Source: Paenibacillus spiritus | GTDB lineage: Bacteria > Bacillota > Bacilli > Paenibacillales > Paenibacillaceae | Length of the DNA: 64,000 nucleotides | Direction of reading: 5' to 3' | Assembly: GCF_008710135.1 (NCBI RefSeq) | Contig: NZ_VYKK01000001.1 | Location: forward strand, 1-64,000 | Shown: positions 9,559 through 18,000 of the stretch, piece by piece | Position numbering within the stretch: position 1 is the stretch's first letter | How the letters are laid out: every line of letters begins with the position of its first letter | Program-made: the position numbers and the translations under genes | Notes under the pieces: generated by a model | Database searches by the model: none | Seen by the model: only the letters and a program-made list of their open reading frames with translations | What the model was told of the DNA's origin: nothing

Positions 9559-10104
9559 TCACGCCTCGCGCGCCGGAGCCAAATATTTGCCTGCCAGGTA
9601 GCCGAAGCCGACCAGCGGAATCAGAATCGCTCCATAGGGAAGGCTCATCCAGATTTCCTTCCAGGACACCAGGCCCTCGTCCGTCAGCCGGTAGAACAGG
9701 TAAGCGGAGTAAGGAAGCGCAATCAGAACCGCGGTCACCACACCCGGGGTGTAGCGCCGAAGCAGAATCGCGTGGCCCAGGTGGGTGAACACATGGATGA
9801 ACATGACGGCGTTGATTCCCAGAAAGAAGGCGTAATGCTGCCGCTCGGCGGCGGCGAAGGTAATCGGAACGAATGCGATGAATTCGAACAGCACCGGAAC
9901 GGCGAACCGCGATCCGGTCAGCCTGCCGTATCTGCCGGCGATCCGGGCGGCCGGAGCGGGAAGTCTGGAGATTAGCCAGGCACCGTGTTTCTGCGTCCAT
10001 CCTTCCATAAAGATAATTTCCTCGAAATCATGAATGATAAAGGCCGCCAAAAAGAGCCAGATAAGCGCCGAGCTGCCAATCTGGGCGTTCAGCGTGTCCA
10101 GCAT
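9559..10104 (-). CDS. HXXEE-domain membrane protein
   Basis: This 181-residue protein has a hydrophobic N-terminal helix running into the motif HDFEE (residues 25-29), which defines the HXXEE family of small integral membrane proteins of unknown biochemistry. Further hydrophobic stretches lie near 70-85, 93-112, 122-140 and 155-172, and a conserved-looking H-x-F-x-H stands in the middle (FIHVFTHLGH). The gene overlaps the end of the phosphopantetheinyl transferase gene by 16 bp and has its own gagggat-type ribosome binding site within it, so the two are cotranscribed. Whether it acts in the same pathway as the biosynthetic enzymes is not known. Confidence 0.85.
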   Translation of the reverse strand: MLDTLNAQIGSSALIWLFLAAFIIHDFEEIIFMEGWTQKHGAWLISRLPAPAARIAGRYGRLTGSRFAVPVLFEFIAFVPITFAAAERQHYAFFLGINAVMFIHVFTHLGHAILLRRYTPGVVTAVLIALPYSAYLFYRLTDEGLVSWKEIWMSLPYGAILIPLVGFGYLAGKYLAPAREA

Positions 10105-10823
10105 GCCGATCCCTCCTCTGCACCGATCCTCCCTGGCCGGGAGCGGACGGTCAGGAACTCATCCAGATCCATCCGTCTCTCCTCCCGGCATTCACTCCCG
10201 TCACTTGCACACAGCGCCATCATATGCCGCTCATCCAGCTTCCATGCCCGGTGAAGCCAACGCTCTTCGGTATCTCTCCGAAGAACGGTGCCCGTCCCGC
10301 CGTCCACCGAGAAGGAATCGAGGGCCAGCGACAGGCCAAGCCCGACCGCCTTGATATAGCTCTCTTTCAATGTCCACAGCCGGTAGAACAGCTCCCCGCG
10401 CTCTTCGGGCGATGCGGCATTCAGCAACCTGCGCTCCTTGTTATGAAAGAACCGCTCCGCAATCTCCAGCGGCGCTTCCCGCAGCTCCTCCACGTCCACG
10501 CCCACCGGGGCAGCGGCAACGGCGCAGACCACCCAATCTCCGGAGTGGGAGAGATTGAAATGCACGCCGCCCGGCGCAGCGAGCAGCGGCTTGCCGTATT
10601 CGTTCTGATCGAATACCAGCGTATTCGATCCTTCCGGCGGCAGATTCAGATGCCGGACCAGCGCCCACCGGATCAGCGCATCGCCCAGCAGCGAGCGCTG
10701 GGCATCCCGCGGGCGGAGGAACCTGGCAATACGCTCTCTTTTAACGGGATCGGTCTGCTCCAGCAGCATTCGGTATTCCGGGCCGCTCAACTCGCGGCTT
10801 AACCGCAAGGCATAGATCTCCAT
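10089..10823 (-). CDS. 4'-phosphopantetheinyl transferase, Sfp type
   Basis: This 244-residue enzyme transfers phosphopantetheine from CoA to the Ser of carrier-protein domains, here most likely the ACP (Ser 559) and PCP (Ser 1627) of the megasynthase at the left. It has the three Sfp-family signatures: FNLSHSGDWV, VGVDVE (metal-binding acidic residues) and RLWTLKESYIKAVG (catalytic Glu and Lys). The frame stays open upstream to 11066. The ATG at 10823 was chosen because aggaaggag precedes it and the family begins at this point (MEIYALRL). It heads the operon with the HXXEE gene. Confidence 0.94.
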   Translation of the reverse strand: MEIYALRLSRELSGPEYRMLLEQTDPVKRERIARFLRPRDAQRSLLGDALIRWALVRHLNLPPEGSNTLVFDQNEYGKPLLAAPGGVHFNLSHSGDWVVCAVAAAPVGVDVEELREAPLEIAERFFHNKERRLLNAASPEERGELFYRLWTLKESYIKAVGLGLSLALDSFSVDGGTGTVLRRDTEERWLHRAWKLDERHMMALCASDGSECREERRMDLDEFLTVRSRPGRIGAEEGSACWTR

Positions 10824-11077
10824 TCGTCTTGCTCCTTCCTGTAGAGCAGTTCGTCTTCCCGGCAGTGCCGGTAAGAGGCAGACACGGGAAACGCGGCAGC
10901 TTATCTGTACCATTTCGGCATTTGGGAAGTATTTCCTCCCCAAGCCCGGAACAAAGGCGCGAACCGTGAGGAAGCGGCTCTTCTTCCGGTTCGCCAACGC
11001 TAAAAGGCGCTGCCTTGCGGCGGTCCGTGCGGATAGAACGGGCGATGTGCACTTCCGCATAAGCACTGGTAGATTTG

Positions 11078-11179
11078 CTATGTATGCTTACTTTTTATCC
11101 ATTTGAATAGGAGCAAAACCAAAAGAATCAGAAGAATCGTCATCATAACGGGCCAAATTGTGTACACCAGCTCTTTCAT
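11078..11179 (-). CDS. Small single-pass membrane protein, 33 residues
   Basis: A short frame encodes a peptide starting MKELVYTI, followed by an almost uninterrupted hydrophobic helix (residues 9-25) and a basic tail ending KWIKSKHT. A purine-rich ggagaggtgg lies about 9 bases upstream of the ATG, and an A+T-rich stretch with tattatac-like elements precedes it. The topology (short N-terminus, one helix, positive C-terminus) is common among small stress, toxin or transporter-modulating peptides. No family was recognised and no partner RNA was proven. Confidence 0.45.
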   Translation of the reverse strand: MKELVYTIWPVMMTILLILLVLLLFKWIKSKHT

Positions 11180-11206
11180 TGAAACTTTCCACCTCTCCAT
11201 TGGTAT

Positions 11207-11256
11207 AATAATCCACTTATGATTATTATATATAAAAATATATTTTTAGGATTATT
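11207..11256. repeat. Nested inverted repeats in A+T-rich spacer
   Basis: The outer arms are AATAATCC (11207-11214) and GGATTATT (11249-11256). Inside is a perfect 16-base palindrome TAAAAATATATTTTTA (11233-11248). The structure sits just upstream of the small membrane protein gene and could be its operator/promoter. Confidence 0.6.
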
Positions 11257-11390
11257 TTTTTAGGAGAAAGGCACTTACCGCTCTGCTCGCAGCAATGGCT
11301 TTATCCATTCGCACATGAGCGAATCCAATGATCGTTTAGCACAAGCACCCTATTTCTAAACACTCGTCACAACCTCTACGAAGTTTCCAC
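11257..11390. other. Gene-poor spacer before the nucleotidyltransferase terminator
   Basis: Apart from a short hairpin (attcgc/gcgaat near 11308) I see no supported gene here. Together with 10824-11077 it separates the PPTase gene from the sugar genes. In 10824-11077 the PPTase frame stays open but without a start signal. Confidence 0.5.
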
Positions 11391-11426
11391 CAAAAAGAAA
11401 GACCGCCGACACGTTGTCGACAGTCT
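11391..11426 (-). terminator. Terminator of the glycosyltransferase operon
   Basis: Read on the minus strand, a 12-bp stem (agactgtcgaca / tgtcggcggtct, three G-T pairs) with a 3-base loop is followed by ttcttttt. It lies 10 bp after the nucleotidyltransferase stop. Confidence 0.85.
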
Positions 11427-11435
11427 GACGCTGCC

Positions 11436-12167
11436 TTACGGCAGCGCATCCTTCAGCTTCTCTCCGGCTTCCCTGAGCGAATCGAACGTGCCGGCATCGC
11501 TCCACCAATCCTTCAATACATCATAGCTCAGCTTGCGGGCCGAAGCATACAGGTTATTGACATCCGTAATTTCCAGCTCGCCCCGCCCCGAGGGCGACAC
11601 CTGCCGGATAAGCCTGAATACCTCGGTGTCATACATATAAATTCCGGTTACGCAGTACCCGCTTCCGGGATGCTCCGGCTTCTCCTCGATTCGGACGATC
11701 CAGGCGGGGTCGCCTGTGTCGAATACCGGAACCCCATAGCGGCGCGGATCATCCACCGGTTTTAGCAGCACCTTGGCGGTTCCCGCGGGCTGCTTCAAAT
11801 ACGCATCCACATAGGGAGCCAGATCATCCTTGAACAGATTGTCTCCCAGCAGCACGACAAAGCGCTCTCCGGGCGGAACAAAATCCCTCGCTGCCTCCAG
11901 CGCCTGTGCGATTCCTCCAGCGGATTCCTGCACCCGGTAGGTGATCGAGACGCCCAGATCCGCCCCGCTGCCGAGAAAATCGGCGTACATCCCGGCCGAC
12001 TGGCGGGTTACCACCAGCAGAATGTCGGTAATGCCTGCCCTGCGCAGCCGGTCGATTCCATAGCAGATCATGGGATACTTCCCGACCGGGAGCAGATGTT
12101 TGTTCAGCATTCGGGTGAGCGGATACAATCGGGTTCCCGTCCCCCCCGCCAGTATGACTCCTCTCAA
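11436..12167 (-). CDS. Sugar-1-phosphate nucleotidyltransferase (RmlA/RfbA-like)
   Basis: This roughly 243-residue protein activates a hexose-1-phosphate to an NDP-sugar. Signature features are GVILAGGTGTRLYPLT at the N-terminus (nucleotide-binding loop), a downstream KHLLPVGKYPM segment, GDNL (metal-binding Asp) and EEKP. It is shorter than housekeeping RmlA (about 290) because the C-terminal extension is missing, as in many pathway-linked homologues. The frame has an ATG at 12200, but a much stronger site (gggaggggag) precedes a TTG at 12167, which begins exactly at the conserved LRGVILAGG, so I prefer TTG. It is last in the operon with three glycosyltransferases and probably supplies their donor. 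The actual sugar cannot be read from the sequence. Confidence 0.9.
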   Translation of the reverse strand: MRGVILAGGTGTRLYPLTRMLNKHLLPVGKYPMICYGIDRLRRAGITDILLVVTRQSAGMYADFLGSGADLGVSITYRVQESAGGIAQALEAARDFVPPGERFVVLLGDNLFKDDLAPYVDAYLKQPAGTAKVLLKPVDDPRRYGVPVFDTGDPAWIVRIEEKPEHPGSGYCVTGIYMYDTEVFRLIRQVSPSGRGELEITDVNNLYASARKLSYDVLKDWWSDAGTFDSLREAGEKLKDALP

Positions 12168-12245
12168 GGCTCTCCCCTCCCACAATAGTCCATCCTGCAT
12201 GCGCGCCTGCCTAATCTTCCGGTTCTTGCGCAGCGACTCCTTCTT

Positions 12246-12980
12246 CTACACAAAATCCAGCGGATCGACGCCCCATTTCTCCTGAAACTGGCGGCGATTG
12301 CGTTCAACCAATTCCTGCCATCCGGCCGGCCGGAGACTTCGGAAGCTGGCGCTCCCCTCGTGATGGACCAGACAATCGCCTGCAATCAGAAGCCGATAGC
12401 CCTTCAACCGGGCACGGTAGGAATAGTCATCATCCTCATAATGCCCCGGTGAAAAACGCTCATCCAGCGGCCCCAGCGCCTCCAGCACCTCGCGCCGGAA
12501 CAGCAGACAGAGGCCGACCAGACGCCGGGTCTCCCGCCACCGCGACGGATCGGGGACATTCCACTTGGCGGCGGCTTCCCTGAATCCGCCCGGTCCGCTG
12601 CAATCGACCGTCACCTGCTGCCGCCCGCTGGCATAATTCGTGACCGGCCCTACCAGACCAATGTCGGGCGCGCTGTACAGCGCCGCCTTCAGATTGGCGA
12701 GCCATCCTGGCGCTACCACCACATCATTGTTAAGCAGCAGCAGCTCATCGCCCGAGGCCAGCGCAAGCCCGTAATTGCAGGCAGCGGGAAATCCCAGATT
12801 GCGGGGAAGCGAAATGAAGGCGATCCGCTCCATCCGGCAGAACTCGCCGGTGCCGTCGTCCGATTCATTGTCGATAACAAGCAGCTCGTGCGGCTCCGGC
12901 GTCGCTTCCCGAATGGAAGCGATGCAGGAACGAAGCAGCGGCAGACCGTTGTAAGTCGGAATGATAATGCTCGTTGTCAT
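12246..12980 (-). CDS. Family 2 glycosyltransferase
   Basis: This 244-residue GT-A enzyme is cytoplasmic, with no membrane helix. It starts MTTSIIIPTYNG (donor-binding beta strand), then has DNESDDGT, NLGFPAACNYG, LLLNNDV (DxD-equivalent metal site) and the acceptor-side GHYEDDDYSYRARLKGY, typical of rhamnosyl- or GlcNAc-type GT2 enzymes. The ATG at 12980 overlaps the stop of the upstream glycosyltransferase by 4 bases (ATGA) and is preceded by ggagg, indicating translational coupling. An upstream in-frame ATG at 13061 lies inside that gene and is unlikely. Acceptor and donor are unknown; the neighbouring repeat protein is the obvious candidate acceptor. Confidence 0.9.
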   Translation of the reverse strand: MTTSIIIPTYNGLPLLRSCIASIREATPEPHELLVIDNESDDGTGEFCRMERIAFISLPRNLGFPAACNYGLALASGDELLLLNNDVVVAPGWLANLKAALYSAPDIGLVGPVTNYASGRQQVTVDCSGPGGFREAAAKWNVPDPSRWRETRRLVGLCLLFRREVLEALGPLDERFSPGHYEDDDYSYRARLKGYRLLIAGDCLVHHEGSASFRSLRPAGWQELVERNRRQFQEKWGVDPLDFV

Positions 12981-14035
12981 TTCGCGTTCCTCCATGCCGC
13001 CACGATCCGGCGGTATGCCGTATTCTGCGGAGACAGATGACCAGACCCGGGGAGCCTGCACCCCGGAGGAAGAGAACGGCCCTCTGCGCCCCGCCGGGCC
13101 AGCAGTTCTCCCAGCGCTTCGGCATGATCGCCGGCAATGAGCTGCTCCATCCGGTTGCCGCTTCCCGTGTTGTCGGCGCCCCGGCGGCGGTTGCGGCGGA
13201 TCACATCGACCGTTCCGGCCGTCTCGACGCGCAGCCCTTCCAGAACGGCGATCGCCTGCGCCCTCGGCGGTACGGCGAGCCCCGAAGGACCGATTGTCTC
13301 CAGAGCCCGCCGCGAGAGAGCATGCGGAACCGCCGTCATCGAAGCGGCGCCGAGATCCCTCCGCCCGAGCGCTTCATTCAACAGCAGCTTGCAGCGCGTC
13401 ACGGTATCTGCGGCGGAGAACGGGGGCAATAGCGGTCCAAGATCGTTGAGGGCGGCGTCTGTCCCTTTGTCTACGGCGGCGGCAAAGGGATACAGGTCCT
13501 CGGCCGCAATCGGAAGATCTCCGTCGAGGAACAGCAGAATGCCGCCCCGGGCGAGCTTCGCTCCGATGCCGCGGCCTACGTCGTGGCCTGCCGCCTCCGG
13601 GCAATGAACGATGATCACTTCCGGGAAGCGGCGTGCGGCTGCGTAGCTGCCGTCCGTGCATCCGTTGAGCACGACGATCAGCTCGTCGGGCTTGAGCCTT
13701 GCGGCTTGGCGGAGTACAGCCGGCAGCGTCTGCTCTTCATTGCGCGCCGTGACAATAACGGACAGGCGCTCCCGCAGCGGCGGGAACGGGCCGCCGGGAG
13801 TAACCCGGGGCGCATAGGCGGCCCGGGGGGCAAGGGCGGCGTTGGCCGCAGCGGACGCACCGGTTCCGTTGCGTCTCGGCCTTCCCAACCCGCCGGGACG
13901 CCGGCCGGAACGGCCGGTCCCCGCCTCTCTCCGTCCCTGTCCCTGTCTCTTGGCGGCGCTGGCCGGAAGCGTCTTGCCCCGACAGGCGAAGCCTGCGCTG
14001 CGTCTCCCCTTCCGGACTTCGCGGCTGCTCTTCAT
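12977..14035 (-). CDS. Family 2 glycosyltransferase with basic low-complexity N-terminus
   Basis: This protein has 352 residues. The first 85 or so are rich in Arg, Gly and Ala without a fold signature. The GT2 domain then starts at LSVIVTARNEEQTLPAVL, with VVLNGCTDGS, GHDVGRGIGAKLA, and FLDGDLPI (the DxD-type metal site is DGD). The C-terminal third shows the GT2 acceptor region without membrane segments. It shares GHDVGR, TAVPHALSR and the general layout with the next gene (14032-14913), so the two are tandem paralogues. Start ATG 14035 overlaps the upstream stop by 4 bases. Possible role: glycosylation of a surface or spore component together with its neighbours. Confidence 0.85.
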   Translation of the reverse strand: MKSSREVRKGRRSAGFACRGKTLPASAAKRQGQGRREAGTGRSGRRPGGLGRPRRNGTGASAAANAALAPRAAYAPRVTPGGPFPPLRERLSVIVTARNEEQTLPAVLRQAARLKPDELIVVLNGCTDGSYAAARRFPEVIIVHCPEAAGHDVGRGIGAKLARGGILLFLDGDLPIAAEDLYPFAAAVDKGTDAALNDLGPLLPPFSAADTVTRCKLLLNEALGRRDLGAASMTAVPHALSRRALETIGPSGLAVPPRAQAIAVLEGLRVETAGTVDVIRRNRRRGADNTGSGNRMEQLIAGDHAEALGELLARRGAEGRSLPPGCRLPGSGHLSPQNTAYRRIVAAWRNAK

Positions 14036-14913
14036 CGCACCATCTCCCTTCGGCGGGCGCCGTCCGTGAAGCCTGCGCGGGGCCCCCGCTCCCGCAGCAG
14101 AAGTTCCATTGCCGCCAAGTGGTCGGCGAAGACCACATCCTGCAGCGGATCGCGCCCCGCGTTCCGGCGCCGGACCGGATTGAGCCGGCCAACGGGCACA
14201 TGCGAAGCCCGGACAACCCGCAGACCGTCCAGCACGGCTCGGGCCAAGGCTGCGGGTGGGACGGCAAGCAGATCGCCAAGCCGCTCCGCCGCTTGCCGGC
14301 TCAGCGCGTGGGGAACTGCCGTCAGGGAGCAGCCTTTCAGATCCGGGCGGCCAAGCAGCGCGTTAAGCCCATGCTTGGCCAGCACGACCGGATGAGGCTG
14401 TCGACGGGAGACCGGCCCGGAATAATCGTTGAGCGCTACGTCTGCCCCCACGGCTACCGCCTCCACGAACGGGCGAAGCCGTGCGGCCGGAATTACCATA
14501 TCCGCGTCAAGAAAAAGCAGAATATCGCCGCTCGCCTCCCTCGCTCCCGCCCGGCGGCCGACATCGTGGCCGAGCGGCTCCGGAAAGTTCAGCACCCGGG
14601 CGCCTGCCGCTGCGGCAATTTTGCCCGTCCCGTCCGAGGAGCCGTTGTCAACGACGATCACTTCGGTCCCCGGAGCAACCGACCGGGCCGCGGCGATGAC
14701 GGCCGCGATGGTCCCGGCCTCATTCATTGCCGGGATGATGACGGATACGGAGGGACCTCCGTCCGCCCGCAGCATCCGAAGCTGCGCGCCTTTCTGAACG
14801 GAACCGCCCGATCTGCCCGTCTTTCGGACTGCCGCTCTCTTCATGCGTCCCCGTGCTCTGCGGCTTCCCGTACCTGCCGGTCTGCCTGGGGATTTTCCGT
14901 TTCTGGATTTCAA
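14032..14913 (-). CDS. Family 2 glycosyltransferase, paralogue of the next gene
   Basis: This protein has about 293 residues. A Lys/Arg/Gly-rich N-terminus is followed by a GT2 domain: SVSVIIPAMNEAGTI, VVDNGSSDGTG, GHDVGRRAGA, and FLDADMVIP (metal-binding DAD). The C-terminal half repeats the paralogue's TAVPHALSR and GLRVVRA-like segments. I prefer a TTG start at 14913: it has gaggtgg six bases upstream, and the resulting N-terminus (LKSRNGK) resembles the paralogue's MKSSREV. ATGs at 14964, 14919 and 14844 are alternatives with poorer signals. Its stop overlaps the next start (ATGA). It is the first gene of the four-gene glycosylation operon. Confidence 0.8.
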   Translation of the reverse strand: MKSRNGKSPGRPAGTGSRRARGRMKRAAVRKTGRSGGSVQKGAQLRMLRADGGPSVSVIIPAMNEAGTIAAVIAAARSVAPGTEVIVVDNGSSDGTGKIAAAAGARVLNFPEPLGHDVGRRAGAREASGDILLFLDADMVIPAARLRPFVEAVAVGADVALNDYSGPVSRRQPHPVVLAKHGLNALLGRPDLKGCSLTAVPHALSRQAAERLGDLLAVPPAALARAVLDGLRVVRASHVPVGRLNPVRRRNAGRDPLQDVVFADHLAAMELLLRERGPRAGFTDGARRREMVR

Positions 14914-15033
14914 GCTCATCCACCTCACTTGCCGGATGCTTCCCTCGTCTTGCAGCACGTTCATTCACAGTCTATGTCCAGAATTCGGCGCGGCCACGGC
15001 CATTGTCCCTGACCGCCCCCGAAACGCAAAGAA

Positions 15034-15069
15034 GAACAGAACCGGGCCGCCGATGGACCGGTTCTGTTC
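15034..15069 (-). terminator. Terminator after the repeat-fibre gene
   Basis: The arms gaacagaacc / ggttctgttc enclose a GC-rich loop; read on the minus strand it is followed by ttcttcttt. It lies 29 bp after the fibre stop, so the glycosyltransferase operon needs its own promoter or readthrough. Confidence 0.8.
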
Positions 15070-15097
15070 CTTGCTTGTGAAACAATGGAGGGTCCAA

Positions 15098-18000
15098 TTA
15101 ATCAAAAGGACGATTCTGTTCCTCTTCAAAAGAGGGCGGGCCGATGGCAATCCAGGACAGCACGCCATAGAAATGCGGCGTATTCTGCAGCCGGACAATC
15201 TGCACGACGGCGCTGCCGCAGTCCCGGCTCTTGAGGGAGGCCTGGAAGAAAGGCTGGTTCGTCATCGCTACCAGCACATAACCGGTATGACCGTAGGGCT
15301 CATCGAACGTGAGGGTAACCTCGGTGTGGACAGCGGTTCCGACGAACATGAAGGCGGTCATTCCGAACTGCTGCAGCGCAGAGCGTCCTCCGCCGCTGTG
15401 AACCGGCACGAACCGGAGATGCTCCGGTTCCACCGACCCGTCGGCCAAGTGGCGGGAGTGTATGGCACCGTCCGCCAGGTGATTCTCTAGCACGCTGCCG
15501 TCTTGTAGATGGGCGGAACCTACGGACGACGCGGACAGATGGCTGCCGCTTACTGCGCCTTCCTGAAGCGCGGACGTTCCAACCGCTCCCGGGGCCAGCT
15601 GCTCCGGCCCGATGCTGCCCAAAGCCAGCTTCTCGCCCGTGACGCTGCCGTCCTCTAGATGAAGTGAACTTACGGACGACGCGGACAGATGGCTGCCACT
15701 TACTGCGCCTTCCTGAAGCGCGGACGCCCCGACCGAGCCCGGAGCCAGCTGCTCCGGTCCCACGCTGCCCGAAGCCAGCTTCTCGCCCGTGACGCTTCCA
15801 TCTTGAAGATGGAAGGAACTTACGGACGACGCGGACAGATGGCTGCCGCTTACTGCGCCTTCCTGAAGCGCGGACGCTCCGACCGAGCCCGGAGCCAGCT
15901 GCTCCGGCCCGACGCTGCCCGTTGCCAGCTTCTCGCCCGTGATGCTTCCATCTTGAAGATGGAAGGAACTTACGGACGACGCGGACAGATGGCTGCCGCT
16001 TACTGCGCCTTCCTGAAGCGCGGATGCTCCGACCGAGCCTGGGGCCAGATGGTTTCCGTCTACCGCGCCCTCCTGAAGCGCGGACGCTCCGACCGAGCCC
16101 GGAGCCAGCTGCTCCGGCCCTACGCTGCCCGATGCCAGCTTCTCGCCCGCGACACTGCCGTCCGGCAATAGCTCGACAAACGTAATGCCAGACGAGAAGT
16201 GGCGCGGCTCCAAGCAGCCGTCTTCCAGCAGATCTGCGGCGCAGAATTCATTTCCCAGATGCGCCAGAGTAATCGTACCCTTTTTAATATGCCGCCCTTC
16301 GATCGTCTCTTCGGCAAGATGGCTGCCATGTACGCTTGAGAGAGCAAGATGGGAGGCGTCCACCGTCTCCGATGCCAATTTCTCTCCCGTGATACTGCCG
16401 TCCGGCAAAAGCTCCGGTCCGCAGACCTCTGCGGCCAAGTGAATGAGGCTTACCGCTCCTTCCTGAATCGCGGACGTTCCGACCGAGCCCGGGGCCAGTT
16501 GCTCCGGCCCCACGCTGCTCGGAGCCAGCTTCTCGCCCGTGACGCTGCCGTCCTCTAGATGAAGAGAACTTACGGATGAAGCGGACAGATGGCTGCCTCC
16601 CACCGCATCCTCCTGAATCGCGGACGTTCCGACCGCCCCCGGGGCCAGTTGCTCCGGCCCCACGCTGCTCGGAGCCAGCTGCTCCGGCCCGACGCTGCTC
16701 GGAGCCAGCTTCTCGCTTGTGATGCTGCCGTCCTCTAGATGAATAGAACTTACGGACGATGCGGACAGATGGCTCCCGTCCACCGCGCCTTTCTGGAGTG
16801 CGGACGTTCCGACCGAGCCTGGGGCCAGCTGCTCCGGCCCGACGCTGCTCGGAGCCAGCTTCTCGCTTGTGATGCTGCCGTCCTCTAGATGAAGAGAACT
16901 TACGGATGAAGCGGACAGATGGCTGCCTTCCACCGCGCCTTCCTGGAGCGCGGACGTTCCGACCGACCCCGGGGCCAGCTGCTCCGGCCCCACGCTGCCT
17001 GAAGCCAGCTGCTTCGGTCCCACGCTGCCCAAGGCCAGCTTCTCGCTTGTGATGCTGCCGTCCTCTAGATGAAGAGAACCTACGGATGAGGCGGACAGAT
17101 GGCTGCCTTCCACCGCACCTTCCTGGAGCGCGAACGTTCCGACCGAGCCCGGGGCCAGTTGCTCCGGCCCGACGCTGCTCGGAGCCAGCTTCTCGCTTGT
17201 GATGCTACCGTCCTCTAGATGAATAGAACTTACGGATGAGGCGGACAGATGGCTCCCGTCCACCGCGCCTTTCTGGAGCGCGGACGTTCCGACCGAGCCT
17301 GGGGCCAGCTGCTCCGAACCAACGCTGCCCGGAGCCAGCTTCTCGCCCGTGACGCTGCCGTCCTCTAGATGAAGAGAACCTACGGATGAGGCGGACAGAT
17401 GCCTGCCTTCCACCGCACCTTCCTGGAGCGCGAACGTTCCGACCGAGCCCGGGGCCAGTTGCTCCGGCCCGACGCTGCCCGGAGCCAGCTTCTCGCCCGT
17501 GACGCTGCCATCTTGAAGATGGAAGGAACCTACGGACGATGCGGACAGATGGCTGCCATCCACCGCGCCTTCCTGGAGCGCGGACGTTCCGACCGAGCCC
17601 GGGGCCAGTTGCTCCGGTCCCACGCTGCCCGAAGCCAGCTTCTCGCCCGTGACGCTGCTGTCGGGAAGCAGTTCCGGCCCGCAGACCTCTGCGGCCAGGT
17701 GCTTCAAGCTCACTGTGCCGTACGCCAGGTGACGGCCTTCTACGGTTCCAGCCGCCAGGTGACGGCCCTCTACGGCTCCAGCCGCCAGATGCTCTCCGCC
17801 AACCGCCTCTTTCGCCAGCTTCTCCGGGCCGACTGCGCCGTCCGCCAGCTTCGCACCGGTAACGGCCAGGTTGCCGAGCTTGTCGGTCACGACGCTCTCC
17901 GGCGACAGCTTCAGCGGCGTGACGGCATAGTCGGACAAATGATGGGGCAGCACCGCTTCGGCTGCCAGATTCCGGCTCTGGACCGCTCCGTCCGCCAGGT

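Noticed and set aside
10824-11066. Upstream extension of the phosphopantetheinyl transferase frame
   Set aside because: Sfp-family proteins begin at 10823, where the ribosome binding site is; the extension has no family similarity or start signal.
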